Source: Bog-756 sp035531955
GTDB taxonomy: Bacteria; Actinomycetota; Acidimicrobiia; Acidimicrobiales; RAAP-2
Assembly: GCA_035531955.1 (NCBI GenBank)
Contig: DATKRZ010000103.1
Location: 50,047-114,046 of the forward strand
Length of the DNA stretch: 64,000 nucleotides
Direction of reading: 5' to 3'
In this document: piece by piece, positions 56,868-64,000 of the stretch
How positions within the stretch are numbered: position 1 is the stretch's first letter
Layout: each line of letters starts with the position of its first letter
Translations under genes and position numbers: made by a program
The notes under the pieces: model-generated
The model's input: only the letters and a program-made list of their open reading frames with translations
Told to the model about the DNA's origin: nothing
The model's database searches: none

Positions 56868-57944
56868 ATGGTCGAGCGGACCGCAGCAGAGGAAGAGGCC
56901 ATCGCCGCCCGGACCGAGGGGCTGGTTGATGACCGACGGTTGGGCCAGTGGATGGACCTCCAGGACCTCCCCTGCCGCGGCCAGCCGGTGACGTCTCGGT
57001 TCATCAGCGGTGGCGCCTCCAACGAGATCTTCGAGATCCGGCGGGGTGGGTTCCGGTCGGTGCTCCGCCGTCCGCCCCGGGTGGTCCCCCCAGGACGGAA
57101 CGAGACCATGCTGCGTGAGTTCCGGGTGATCGAGGCGTTGAACGGAACGGACGTCCCCCACCCCGAGGCGTTCGCCTCATGTGACGATCCCGAGGTGATC
57201 GGCTCGTCCTTCTACCTCATGGGCCTGGTCGACGGATGGTCCCCGATGAACATGGACGGATGGCCGGCCCCGTTCGACACCGATCTCGATGCCCGCTACG
57301 GACTGGCGATCGAGCTGGTCGACGGCATCGCCCGGCTCTCCCGTGTCGACTGGCGGGGCCGCGGGCTCGAGGGGTTCGGCAAGCCGGAGGGGTTCCACGA
57401 CCGTCAGGTGGACCGGTGGCTGGCCCACCTCGCCGCCGTCCAGTTCCGCGACCTCCCAGGGCTCGACGTGGCCGCCGACTGGCTGCGGTCGCACAAGCCG
57501 AGCCACTGGGAGCCCGGAATCATCCACGGGGACTACCAATTCGCCAACGTGATGTTCTCCCACGGGGCGCCGGCCCGGCTGGCCGCCATGGTGGACTGGG
57601 AGATGTCGACGGTGGGCGATCCACTGCTGGACCTGGGGTGGGTGATGAACGGCTGGACCGACCCCGGTGAGGACCGGACCCGGGGCTATGTGGACTCGAC
57701 CGGCATGCCCGGCCGGGCCGAGATGCTCGCCCACTACGCCACGGTCAGCGGGCGGAGCGTCGACGAGATCGACTACTACGTGATCCTGGCCCGCTTCAAG
57801 CTGGCCATCGTCCTCGAGGCCGGCTACGCCCGGGTGGTCTCCGGCCAGGCGGACAACCCGAGCATGGCCGCCTTCGAGCACGTGGTGCTCGACACGATGG
57901 CGGCGGCGGCCGAGTTGGCGTCCACCACCACGCTCGGCCGATAG
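56868..57944 (+). CDS. APH-like kinase (ACAD10/11 N-domain or LvaA-like)
   Basis: A 358-residue phosphotransferase of the aminoglycoside-phosphotransferase fold. FISGGASNEIFEI (about residue 44) is the glycine loop, FRSVLRRPP carries the ATP-binding strand, IIHGDYQFANVMF (about 221) is the catalytic loop with Asp, and AMVDWEMSTVGDPLLDLGWV (about 240) the metal-binding Asp. These are the residues seen in LvaA and the ACAD10/11 kinase domain. It would phosphorylate the 4-hydroxyl of an acyl-CoA for the dehydrogenase at 53895 (inference). GGAGG is 8 bases before ATG 56868. This is the last gene before the accessory region. Confidence 0.87.
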   Translation: MVERTAAEEEAIAARTEGLVDDRRLGQWMDLQDLPCRGQPVTSRFISGGASNEIFEIRRGGFRSVLRRPPRVVPPGRNETMLREFRVIEALNGTDVPHPEAFASCDDPEVIGSSFYLMGLVDGWSPMNMDGWPAPFDTDLDARYGLAIELVDGIARLSRVDWRGRGLEGFGKPEGFHDRQVDRWLAHLAAVQFRDLPGLDVAADWLRSHKPSHWEPGIIHGDYQFANVMFSHGAPARLAAMVDWEMSTVGDPLLDLGWVMNGWTDPGEDRTRGYVDSTGMPGRAEMLAHYATVSGRSVDEIDYYVILARFKLAIVLEAGYARVVSGQADNPSMAAFEHVVLDTMAAAAELASTTTLGR

Positions 57945-57954
57945 TGCCGCGTCA

Positions 57955-57967
57955 GGCAACGTTTGCC
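57955..57967. terminator. Small hairpin after the kinase gene
   Basis: GGCAA-CGT-TTGCC is a 5-bp perfect stem 10 bases after the stop at 57944. No T-run follows. The 204-base gap to DUF488 shows nothing else I can call. Confidence 0.3.
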
Positions 57968-58148
57968 CTGTCCTCCAACCAGGCACTTATGCCATACCCC
58001 GGGTGGGCCATGGTCAGCTAGATGGCTCGCACAGGGGGAGCCTTGATGTCGCCTCTACTTCTCTAACCACGGATCGAGTAGCGGCGGTACTTGACGGGCT
58101 GTGTCGGATGGAGAGCGAACCCCCGCAAATGCCAGCGCGGAGACAGAT

Positions 58149-58514
58149 TCAGTGTCGGAGCATTTCGGCCAGTACCTCCGCCTCACTTATCTCGGGCTGT
58201 TTGGTCGCGGTGAGCAAGGTCAACGTTCCACGCTTCGCCAGATCTCGCAGATGGGCTAGAGCTTCCGATCGGACTGCTTGCCTCAGTTCGGCGTGGTAAC
58301 GGCGGGTGAATTCTCTGAACCGTGCGGGGTCGTGGCGATACCACTTGCGCAGCTCCGTCGATGGTGCGACCTCCTTGCACCACTCGTCGATGTCCGCTTT
58401 TGCCTTGGCGAGCCCGCGTGGCCAGAGACGGTCAACAAGTACCCGAGTGCCATCGCCTCGCTCGGGGGCGTCGTAGGCTCGCCGTACTTGGACGCTCAAC
58501 TTCTTCTTCGTCAT
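58149..58514 (-). CDS. DUF488 family protein
   Basis: A 121-residue protein of the DUF488 family: VQVRRAYDAPERGDGTRVLVDRLWPRGLAK (residues about 7-36), then FREFTRRYHAEL and GTLTLLTATK at the end. The function of the family is unknown. Arg-rich surface positions in RLWPRG are the conserved core. The gene stands alone on the minus strand in DNA that is lower in GC than the upstream region. A perfect 8-bp hairpin lies 54 bases before its start. Confidence 0.88.
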   Translation of the reverse strand: MTKKKLSVQVRRAYDAPERGDGTRVLVDRLWPRGLAKAKADIDEWCKEVAPSTELRKWYRHDPARFREFTRRYHAELRQAVRSEALAHLRDLAKRGTLTLLTATKQPEISEAEVLAEMLRH

Positions 58515-58567
58515 CGTGATCCTCTTCGCTCTAGTACCTCATGTCTGTTGTGTGGTTTGCCAGCGCC

Positions 58568-58588
58568 AGCGCCATGTCAGATGGCGCT
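58568..58588. repeat. 8-bp perfect hairpin
   Basis: AGCGCCAT (58568-58575) and ATGGCGCT (58581-58588) pair around the 5-base loop GTCAG. It lies in the 280-base gap between DUF488 and the uracil-DNA-glycosylase gene. It could terminate the latter or regulate the former. The remainder of that gap shows no gene I trust. Confidence 0.4.
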
Positions 58589-58794
58589 CCTGCTAGACGG
58601 TGTTGTCGAGCACCAATCCGGTCAGATTGCCGGTAAAGGTGTCCCTTTGGCTCGGATGATAGAAGCTAGAGACCAGCATGGCAGTCGACAGGCGACGCCT
58701 ACCAGATGAGACATGGGGGGGTCCCAGATTGCTGCCGGGTGAGACGCCGGACGACGCATTCAGCACACATGGCCCTGCGCACTGATGAATACTT

Positions 58795-59364
58795 CTATGT
58801 GGAGCCCCAGAGGATGGTCGCCACTTTCTGCCGCAACTCGGGGACCAGATCCTCTTCGAACCACGCATTCTTCTTCAGCCAGATGTTGTTTCGCGGGCTC
58901 GGGTGAGGCAACGGCACGACCAGTGGCCAGTGGTCCTTCCACGACTTGACGGTCTCGGTCACTGACCGACCGGCATCGGGCAAGTGGAACTGCTGCGCAT
59001 ACTTACCGATCACCAGCGTGAGCTGCACATCTTCGAGCTGATCCAAGACCTTCCTGCGCCAGGTAGGCGCGCATTCTGGCCTCGGAGGAAGGTCGCCCGA
59101 CGAACCGGTACCTGGGTAGCAGAAGCCCATCGGCAAGATCGCGAGGTATGTGGGATCGCGGAAGGCCTCACGTCCGATTCCCATCCAGTCCCGCAACCGG
59201 GCTCCACTCGCATCGTCGAATGGGATCCCGGACTCGTGCACCTTGCGACCAGGCGCCTGGCCCACCACCAGGATCTTCGCGTGCCGGTCGAGTTGGACAA
59301 TTGGTCGGGGATCTAGCGGTAGGTCATCTGCGCAGAGCGTGCAGCTTCGAATATCAGCCAGCAT
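58795..59364 (-). CDS. Uracil-DNA glycosylase family protein
   Basis: A 189-residue protein of the UDG superfamily. ILVVGQAPGRKVHESGIPFD (about residue 31) is motif 1 and VVPLPHPSPRNNIWLKKN (about 148) is motif 2. A short N-terminal segment has two Cys (CTLC) but the four Cys of family 4/5 iron-sulfur members are not all present. It may excise uracil or another damaged base; some relatives are of unknown function. The ATG at 59364 gives the family length. Confidence 0.85.
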   Translation of the reverse strand: MLADIRSCTLCADDLPLDPRPIVQLDRHAKILVVGQAPGRKVHESGIPFDDASGARLRDWMGIGREAFRDPTYLAILPMGFCYPGTGSSGDLPPRPECAPTWRRKVLDQLEDVQLTLVIGKYAQQFHLPDAGRSVTETVKSWKDHWPLVVPLPHPSPRNNIWLKKNAWFEEDLVPELRQKVATILWGST

Positions 59365-59540
59365 TGACGAGAACGCTTCGATCGCTCACACTTCCTTGGA
59401 ATGGAGTAGATGGCTGGGGAACTCGTCCCAGTCGAGGTGACACCGAGGCTACGCCCGTGTCGATGCTCGGCGTGCAGGACCCAGCGCCACACCGCTGGCT
59501 TGGGAGCGCACGACGATCCGATCCGGACAAAGATGTCGAC

Positions 59541-59854
59541 ATGCCCCACGTTCTGATCATCGATCCCCCGAGAGAAGTCGCCATTCAGCCTGATGCCGTG
59601 GTCTCGAAAGTTGTGCACCGTGGTGACGGGATGAACGTGACTGTCTTTGGCTTCGACACTGGCGAGGAACTGACGGAGCACCAGGCGGCCCGCTCAGCAG
59701 TAGTTCAAGTCCTGTCCGGGCGCCTTCGATTCACCATTGACGGTGAGGAACTCGACTGGTTCCCGGCTCGTGGCTGCACATGAAGGCTGGCACGCCCCAC
59801 TCCTTGATTGCCAGTGAACCTACCATCATGATGTTGACACTTATCGGCTCTTGA
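59541..59854 (+). pseudogene. Small cupin gene broken by a frameshift
   Basis: From ATG 59541 the frame gives a typical small cupin: FGFDTGEELTEHQAARSAVVQ (shown in part), then VLSGRLRFTIDG, and stops at 59783 after DWFPARGCT. In the next frame GSWLHMKAGTPHSLIAS, then IMMLTLIGS, is exactly the missing C-terminal half, ending at 59854. A single base appears to have been lost near 59760. It may be a real mutation or a sequencing error. The intact protein would be about 104 residues. The 176-base gap before it holds no other gene. Confidence 0.75.
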
Positions 59855-59980
59855 CCGGCTCGTGGCGGGGGCCATCCGCTGCGAACATCGTCATTGCGTG
59901 AGAGACGTTCCAGCCCCCAAACACCGGGAGCCGGGCGGGCTTCAAGTCGAGTGAGGTACTCCACCTGCCATGATCATGAG

Positions 59981-60586
59981 ATGGATGAGGACGTGGTGGT
60001 GGTCGTCATCACAGGCATCCCGGCCTCGGGGAAGACGACCTTAGCGACTTCGCTCAGCACTCAACTGGGATGGCCTCTCATCTCCAAGGATGTCGTCAAG
60101 GAAGCCCTCTTCGACGTACTTGGAACCGGTGATCTGGAGTGGTCTCAGCGACTAGGCCGGGCGGGCCACGTTGTTATGTACTCCTTGGCGGCGACGATTC
60201 CGAAAGTGATTCTCGAAGCCCACTTCCAGCGAGGAGTCGCCGAACCCGAGATCCTTGCTCTCAATCGGCGGATCGTACAGATCTACTGCCGATGTCCGGT
60301 CGATGTTGCTGCGGAGCGGTACCGTGGACGCATCGATGATCCAGCCAGGCACGCAGGTCATCTCCCCGAGCATCAGAGTGACCAGGTCATCGAGCAGTGG
60401 ATGAACGCCGTACCGACTCCGCTGGACTTGCCGAATGCCGTCTTGGTCGAAGTTGACACTACGGGTCCCGTCGACCTCGGAACAGCTGCAAGTGCAATTC
60501 ACACCTTCGCACTCAGGCGCTGTCCCCTGCCACATATCGCCGGGTGGGCGCCGACCTCCTGGGGGGTCGGATGTCAGCTTGCTTGA
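59981..60586 (+). CDS. P-loop AAA-type kinase
   Basis: A 201-residue nucleotide-binding protein. VVVVVITGIPASGKTTLATSL (in part) holds the Walker A loop GIPASGKTT at about residue 11. ISKDVVKEALFDVLG matches the Zeta-toxin or chloramphenicol-phosphotransferase-like kinase family. The reading frame ends with an unusual Trp/Gly-rich tail. ATG 59981 is chosen as the first before the strand. The substrate is unknown; kinases of this group phosphorylate small molecules or nucleotides. The C-terminal third of the SRPBCC frame runs antisense through it. Confidence 0.75.
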   Translation: MDEDVVVVVITGIPASGKTTLATSLSTQLGWPLISKDVVKEALFDVLGTGDLEWSQRLGRAGHVVMYSLAATIPKVILEAHFQRGVAEPEILALNRRIVQIYCRCPVDVAAERYRGRIDDPARHAGHLPEHQSDQVIEQWMNAVPTPLDLPNAVLVEVDTTGPVDLGTAASAIHTFALRRCPLPHIAGWAPTSWGVGCQLA

Positions 60587-61066
60587 CCGCCTGGCCAGAT
60601 TCCTCAGACTAACCTCCATGGCCACTCGCCAGTCCTCACCTTCGTTGGTGGCCTGGTGCAACCACTCCGGAGCCGCCGACAGGTCGTAGAACTCCGTAAC
60701 CAGAGTTCCGCCACCGGGCCGAGGAGTCAGTTCCCAACCCCAGCGGAGGTGAGCCCGGTCGCCGACGCGAGATTGATGCTCCGGTTTGTCAGTGGACTTC
60801 AGGACCGGTTCCCAGGCAATCCGCCGGTCAGGCTCAAACTCGACCACGTGGTTCTCTATCAAGTAGTCCCCGAGCGTGTCGTTGAACATCCATATTTCGA
60901 AGACATCTCCGATTCCGGACAGAAGATGCCGATCGTCACTACCCCTGAGCATGCCGGAACCGTCGATGGCGGGGTGGTCGGTTGGCCTGGTCAGGTGGCT
61001 GAATAGCGCGTGGGCAGACGCGTCTATCTCCAGCGAGACCGATATGGAAGGTTCATGTTCGGGCAT
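60152..61066 (-). CDS. SRPBCC-domain protein with read-through tail
   Basis: The first 160 residues are a START-like SRPBCC domain: DASAHALFSHLTRPTDHPAID, RIAWEPVLK, and LRWGWELTPRPGGGTLVTEF, ending in MEVSLRNLARRSS. This domain ends almost exactly at the 3' end (60586) of the convergent kinase gene. From there the frame continues 435 bases, antisense to the kinase, as non-domain sequence (CTCSCSEVDG and so on) of unlikely coding quality. The native stop seems to be lost, or the true end is elsewhere. ATG 61066. Relatives bind hydrophobic ligands. Confidence 0.6.
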   Translation of the reverse strand: MPEHEPSISVSLEIDASAHALFSHLTRPTDHPAIDGSGMLRGSDDRHLLSGIGDVFEIWMFNDTLGDYLIENHVVEFEPDRRIAWEPVLKSTDKPEHQSRVGDRAHLRWGWELTPRPGGGTLVTEFYDLSAAPEWLHQATNEGEDWRVAMEVSLRNLARRSSKLTSDPPGGRRPPGDMWQGTAPECEGVNCTCSCSEVDGTRSVNFDQDGIRQVQRSRYGVHPLLDDLVTLMLGEMTCVPGWIIDASTVPLRSNIDRTSAVDLYDPPIESKDLGFGDSSLEVGFENHFRNRRRQGVHNNVARPA

Positions 61067-61339
61067 AAAGGGCAGACGGTGCCGCTAATCGAGAATCATC
61101 GGTACCCATCACATTTTAGGCATCGAGTCGACCGAGACGACTAGCAAAGGCCGCATTCGCTATGGGATCGAGGTCAGCGGTCGTTCGAACCCCCAAATCG
61201 GTGATCATCCTCGCCTGGGTAGGAAGGTGTCCCAGAATGCTCGGCCTCCTGCTGCAGCCGACTGTCCCTGACCACTTAATACACGTGTGATCCTCAGTGC
61301 ATCCCCGCGTCTTTCACACTGGGCTGGGAGGGTGCACGG

Positions 61340-62386
61340 ATGAGCCCCTTCCCGACCCTTATCCGCGGCGCGTCCCCGAACGGTGAGGACCGCTACTTCC
61401 TCGGCGATTCGCTCGTCGACCGATATCTGGAGTTCGTGGCCGGGCGGGTGCGGGCGAACACGTTGCGGGCCATCGCCTTCGACCTGAAGACGTTCTTCAC
61501 CGTCGTCGACAAGGACCCGACTGATGTTGTGGCGGCGGACATCTTCGACTTTCTGGCCCACCAGCGCGGCGACGGGCGTGTCGTCCGTCTGATCGACGGA
61601 GAGTCGGGCCTGGCCGCTCGGACGATCGCCCGCCGGCTGTCGTCGGTGTCGGGTTTCTACTCCTACGTGATCGCCCGGGACGACACGCCGCTCCGGGCCA
61701 ACCCGGTGCCCCGGGGACTGTCAACCCGCCGGAGAGGTGGGCGGAGAACCCTCGCCCCGCTGGTCCGGGTGCCCCGCACGTTGCCCCAGATCCTCTCGCC
61801 TGGCGAGGTCGACGCGTTGGTCGGTGCACTGCGCACCCACCGCGACCGGGCGATGGTCTTCGCCATGGCGTTGGGCGGGCTCCGGCGGTGCGAGGTGCTC
61901 GGGTTGCGTCTCGCTGACATCCAGGTGGCCGAGCGCTCGCTCTTCATCGCCGAGGGCAAAGGAGGCCACCAGCGGATTGTGCCCATCTCAAACACCTTCT
62001 TCACTTCGGTCGGGGACTACCTGCGGCTGGAGCGGCCGGCTGGTGTCCCGACCGACCGGGTCTTCGTGGCCCTGAAGGGACCGAGCCGGGGACGTGGCCT
62101 GACCGCTGAAGGAGTCGACGTGATCATGCGGGGAGCCCGACAGCGGTCCGGCCTCGAGCGGGCCACCTGCCATCAACTTCGTCACACCTGTCTCACCCGA
62201 CTGCGGGAGGCGGGCATGGCCCTGGAGGCCGTCCAAGCTCAGGCCGGTCACGTCTCTATCGAGTCGACCCGGGTCTACCTGCACCTCACCAACGACTGGC
62301 TGGCCAACGAATACCGGTGTGCCGCCGATCTCATCGATGCCGGGCACGCAGATGAGCTGCTCGCCCTGGAGGCCATCAACGCATGA
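61340..62386 (+). CDS. Tyrosine recombinase (TnpA-like)
   Basis: A 348-residue site-specific recombinase. The N-terminal core-binding domain (about 1-120) has TLRAIAFDLKTFFTVV. The catalytic residues are Arg in LGGLRRCEVLGL (about 184), Lys in EGKGGHQRIV (about 208), His-x-x-Arg in CHQLRHTCLTRL (about 276), His in QAGHVSIEST (about 299), and the nucleophile Tyr in RVYLHLTNDW (about 309). All are present, so it is probably active. Its stop overlaps the next ATG as ATGA. The 273 bases upstream contain one of the inverted ends and no gene. Confidence 0.9.
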   Translation: MSPFPTLIRGASPNGEDRYFLGDSLVDRYLEFVAGRVRANTLRAIAFDLKTFFTVVDKDPTDVVAADIFDFLAHQRGDGRVVRLIDGESGLAARTIARRLSSVSGFYSYVIARDDTPLRANPVPRGLSTRRRGGRRTLAPLVRVPRTLPQILSPGEVDALVGALRTHRDRAMVFAMALGGLRRCEVLGLRLADIQVAERSLFIAEGKGGHQRIVPISNTFFTSVGDYLRLERPAGVPTDRVFVALKGPSRGRGLTAEGVDVIMRGARQRSGLERATCHQLRHTCLTRLREAGMALEAVQAQAGHVSIESTRVYLHLTNDWLANEYRCAADLIDAGHADELLALEAINA

Positions 62387-63675
62387 GTGCCCTTGTCGCC
62401 CCCATCGAGCCCTGGATTCCCGAGACCGCCTCCGACCGGGAATGGGTGGTACTCGCCGCCATCTGCCCCCAGGCCAGTGCCACCATCGGGCGCTACGTCC
62501 AGCAGCTGAGCACCTTCCTCGCTCCACACAGTGTTGAGCTCGCCGACATCACACTCCGCCAGCTGGTCCGGTGGATGGCGGCCGAGACCGACGTGACCAC
62601 GGTGGCCGGCATCACCCGGACACACATGGAGGACTACAAGGTGTGGTTGTCCGTCCAGCCCGGGACCAGTGACGGAAACCTGGCCAAGAACACCCAGCGC
62701 CACCGGCTGCGCACCATCCGGATCTTCTTCGAGCGACTCATCGAGTGGGACTGGAGCGACGCTCCGGCTCGCAACCCGCTCTTCCACGGGGACATCGCCC
62801 CCCGCAGCAACCCACTGCCCAAGTTCTTGAACGATCAGGACGCAGCCAAGCTGATGCAAGCCGCCCGGTCTCACCGGCTCCCTCGGTATCGGTTGGTGAT
62901 CGAGATGCTGGCCCGAACGGGCATGCGGGCCAGTGAACTCTGCGAACTCGCCGCCGATGCCGTCACCTTGATCGGCGACGCCTACTGGCTCAGGATTCCG
63001 GTGGGCAAGCTCCGCAACGACCGGTTCGTCCCGCTCCATCCCGAACTGGTGGTGCTGCTGGCCGCCTGGACAGCGGACAACAGCGAGTACATCCGAGACC
63101 AGAAGCGACTCATGGCCGACCACCACTCGCCGATCGACCGGCGGACCGTTCATCGGATCGTGGCCACCACCGCGAAGAAGGCCGGCATCGGCAACGTCCA
63201 CCCCCACCAACTGCGTCACACTCTGGCCACTCAGGCCATCAACCGGGGCATGCGTCTCGAAGCCATCGCCGCACTGCTCGGGCACCAATCGATGGACATG
63301 ACCCTCGTCTATGCCCGCATTGCCGACCGGGTGGTGGCCGACGAATACGAATCGGTCGCCAACCAGATCGATGCTCTCTATGCCACTGCCGGGTCACCGA
63401 CGACAGCCCTGCCGGCCGAGATCGAGACCGCAGCCATGGTCCGCCTCCGCCAGGAGTCCCACGCCCGAATGCTCGGGAACGGCATGTGCACTCGGCCGGT
63501 CGAACTGGACTGCCGAATGGAGTCGATCTGCGAGACCTGTGCGTACTTCCGCACCGGCCCAGAGTTCGTTCCCGTTCTACTTCGTCAGCGCGACCATGCC
63601 CGCAAGAACGGACAGGAGGACCGGGCCCAGCTCTTCGACGGTCTCGTTGCCAAGGTCAGCGAGGACCCAACTTGA
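62383..63675 (+). CDS. Tyrosine recombinase with C-terminal Cys-rich domain (TnpB-like)
   Basis: A 430-residue recombinase. Arg in ARTGMRASELCEL (about 180), Lys in VGKLRNDRFVPLH (about 208), His-x-x-Arg in HPHQLRHTLATQ (about 272), His in LLGHQSMDMT (about 298), and Tyr in TLVYARIADR (about 308) are the catalytic set. The C-terminal Cys cluster (CTRPVELDCRMESICETC in part, about residues 368-385) is probably a zinc site and resembles those of Tn554 TnpB and tandem phage-like recombinases. It overlaps the first recombinase by 4 bases, so the two act together. Confidence 0.9.
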   Translation: MSALVAPIEPWIPETASDREWVVLAAICPQASATIGRYVQQLSTFLAPHSVELADITLRQLVRWMAAETDVTTVAGITRTHMEDYKVWLSVQPGTSDGNLAKNTQRHRLRTIRIFFERLIEWDWSDAPARNPLFHGDIAPRSNPLPKFLNDQDAAKLMQAARSHRLPRYRLVIEMLARTGMRASELCELAADAVTLIGDAYWLRIPVGKLRNDRFVPLHPELVVLLAAWTADNSEYIRDQKRLMADHHSPIDRRTVHRIVATTAKKAGIGNVHPHQLRHTLATQAINRGMRLEAIAALLGHQSMDMTLVYARIADRVVADEYESVANQIDALYATAGSPTTALPAEIETAAMVRLRQESHARMLGNGMCTRPVELDCRMESICETCAYFRTGPEFVPVLLRQRDHARKNGQEDRAQLFDGLVAKVSEDPT

Positions 63676-63812
63676 CACGGATTACACGTATAACACCGGA
63701 ACTGGGGCCTCCATTAGCGCGGCGGACTGGTCCTGTCAGGTAGTTTCTATTGCCAGAGAGTGGCCGGCCAAAGACGTGGCATTCGCTCCTTGCCCGAGGT
63801 GCAGACAAGACA

Positions 63813-64000
63813 TGCCTGAGTTCCCTGCGATTACTCACGTGGCGCTAACGGTTACGAGCCTCGAACGGAGTGTTCCTTGGTACAAGGCCCTGTTCGGCTC
63901 GGACCCGATTCTTGACGAGGACACAGGTCCGTTCCAGCGTGTCGCTTGGCTTACGGGCGGCACACTCGTCGGTCTAACTCAGTTCCCTGATTTGAGCAGC
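63813..64000 (+). CDS. VOC-family (glyoxalase-like) protein, N-terminal part
   Basis: The first 62 residues of a vicinal-oxygen-chelate protein; the rest lies right of the window. FPAITHVALTVTSLERSVPW and WYKALFGSDPILDED form the first beta-alpha-beta module, with His10 as the likely first metal ligand. LTGGTLVGLTQF gives the following strands. The gene starts at ATG 63813, 120 bases beyond the inverted end of the recombinase unit. Family members include glyoxalase, dioxygenase and resistance proteins, so no function can be assigned. Confidence 0.8.

Larger units (their letters stand above)
61280..63692 (+). mobile_element. Possible mobile unit: two tyrosine recombinases between inverted 14-bp ends
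   Basis: TACACGTGTGATCC at 61280-61293 and its near-copy in inverted orientation at 63679-63692 (TATACGTGTAATCC on the minus strand) agree at 12 of 14 bases and enclose exactly the two overlapping recombinase genes. The layout recalls Tn554-type and other tandem-recombinase elements. The ends may be recombination sites or operator copies. No cargo gene lies between them. Target duplication was not seen. Confidence 0.5.

Noticed and set aside
58706..58906. Short plus-strand frame of 66 codons near the uracil-DNA glycosylase gene end
   Set aside because: Overlaps the glycosylase antisense, has no ribosome site and no recognisable similarity.
61170..61210. GGTCGTTCGAACCCCC, which looks like a tRNA T-loop
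   Set aside because: The five-base stem does not pair and no acceptor or anticodon arm can be drawn around it.
1..64000. CRISPR arrays, rRNA, tRNA genes
   Set aside because: No spaced direct repeats or recognisable rRNA/tRNA blocks were seen on reading.

Overview
The window is GC-rich (roughly 70 % by eye), densely coded DNA. It has many GTG starts, many 1-4 base start/stop overlaps, an F420-type luciferase-like oxidoreductase and an unusual number of acyl-CoA dehydrogenases. At least ten genes have a TANNNT -10 box only 6-8 bases before the start codon, which is the mark of leaderless transcription. This fits an Actinomycetota chromosome; Acidimicrobiia is my best guess from gene content, but that is inference. 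The last 6 kb (about 57.9-64 kb) is less GC-rich, has looser gene packing, broken genes and a tandem tyrosine-recombinase unit, and looks like accessory DNA.

Layout. 1-2.6 kb: N-terminal part of a zinc alcohol dehydrogenase, then a GMC oxidoreductase with its subunit-3-like partner. 2.6-13.7 kb: acyl-CoA / sterol-type catabolism: DUF35 protein + thiolase, a divergent acyl-CoA dehydrogenase pair, a fused two-domain acyl-CoA dehydrogenase (FadE34-like), an acyl-CoA ligase divergent from a copper amine oxidase, and a further dehydrogenase. 13.9-14.7 kb: Phd-like/PIN toxin-antitoxin pair, then an EamA-type transporter. 15.7-20.7 kb: acyl-CoA dehydrogenase, thiolase-like protein, amidohydrolase, enoyl-CoA hydratase. 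20.8-21.4 kb: VapBC pair. 21.4-24.8 kb: class II aldolase, SDR, acyl-CoA ligase. 24.9-32.8 kb: a two-gene ABC exporter, and divergently a branched-chain-amino-acid-type uptake operon (lipoprotein, fused LivHM permease, LivG, LivF) followed by a TetR regulator. 32.8-37.1 kb: ureidoglycolate-lyase-like protein, cupin, D-2-hydroxyacid dehydrogenase, RraA-like and RidA-like proteins, LLM oxidoreductase. 37.1-38.6 kb: two decayed gene remnants around an enoyl-CoA hydratase. 38.7-43.9 kb: SDR, MaoC-type hydratase, a second fused acyl-CoA dehydrogenase, enoyl-CoA hydratase, and a dehydratase-like hot-dog protein. 44-48.6 kb: redoxin, MurD2-like ligase and MurL-like epimerase (alternative D-glutamate route for peptidoglycan), histidine phosphatase. 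48.6-52.7 kb: NTF2-like protein, CDGSH iron-sulfur protein, alpha/beta hydrolase, TesB thioesterase, DUF2889 protein. 52.9-57.9 kb: TetR - acyl-CoA dehydrogenase - quinone oxidoreductase operon divergent from SDR + APH-like kinase, resembling a split ACAD10/11 or Lva 4-hydroxyacyl-CoA module. 58-64 kb: DUF488, uracil-DNA glycosylase family, frameshifted cupin, P-loop kinase, SRPBCC, two overlapping tyrosine recombinases between inverted 14-bp ends, and the start of a VOC protein.

How it works together. Most genes supply beta-oxidation-type chemistry: CoA activation (three ligases or thioesterase), dehydrogenation, hydration, SDR oxidation and thiolytic or aldol cleavage. The Liv importer may feed it. 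Regulation appears to rest on leaderless promoters, often divergent, and on recurring palindromes. One palindrome (TGACA-N5-RTCA) occurs before four separate transcription units. One KstR-like palindrome lies beside the second fused acyl-CoA dehydrogenase. Several short convergent gaps hold hairpins that contain or abut the stop codons.
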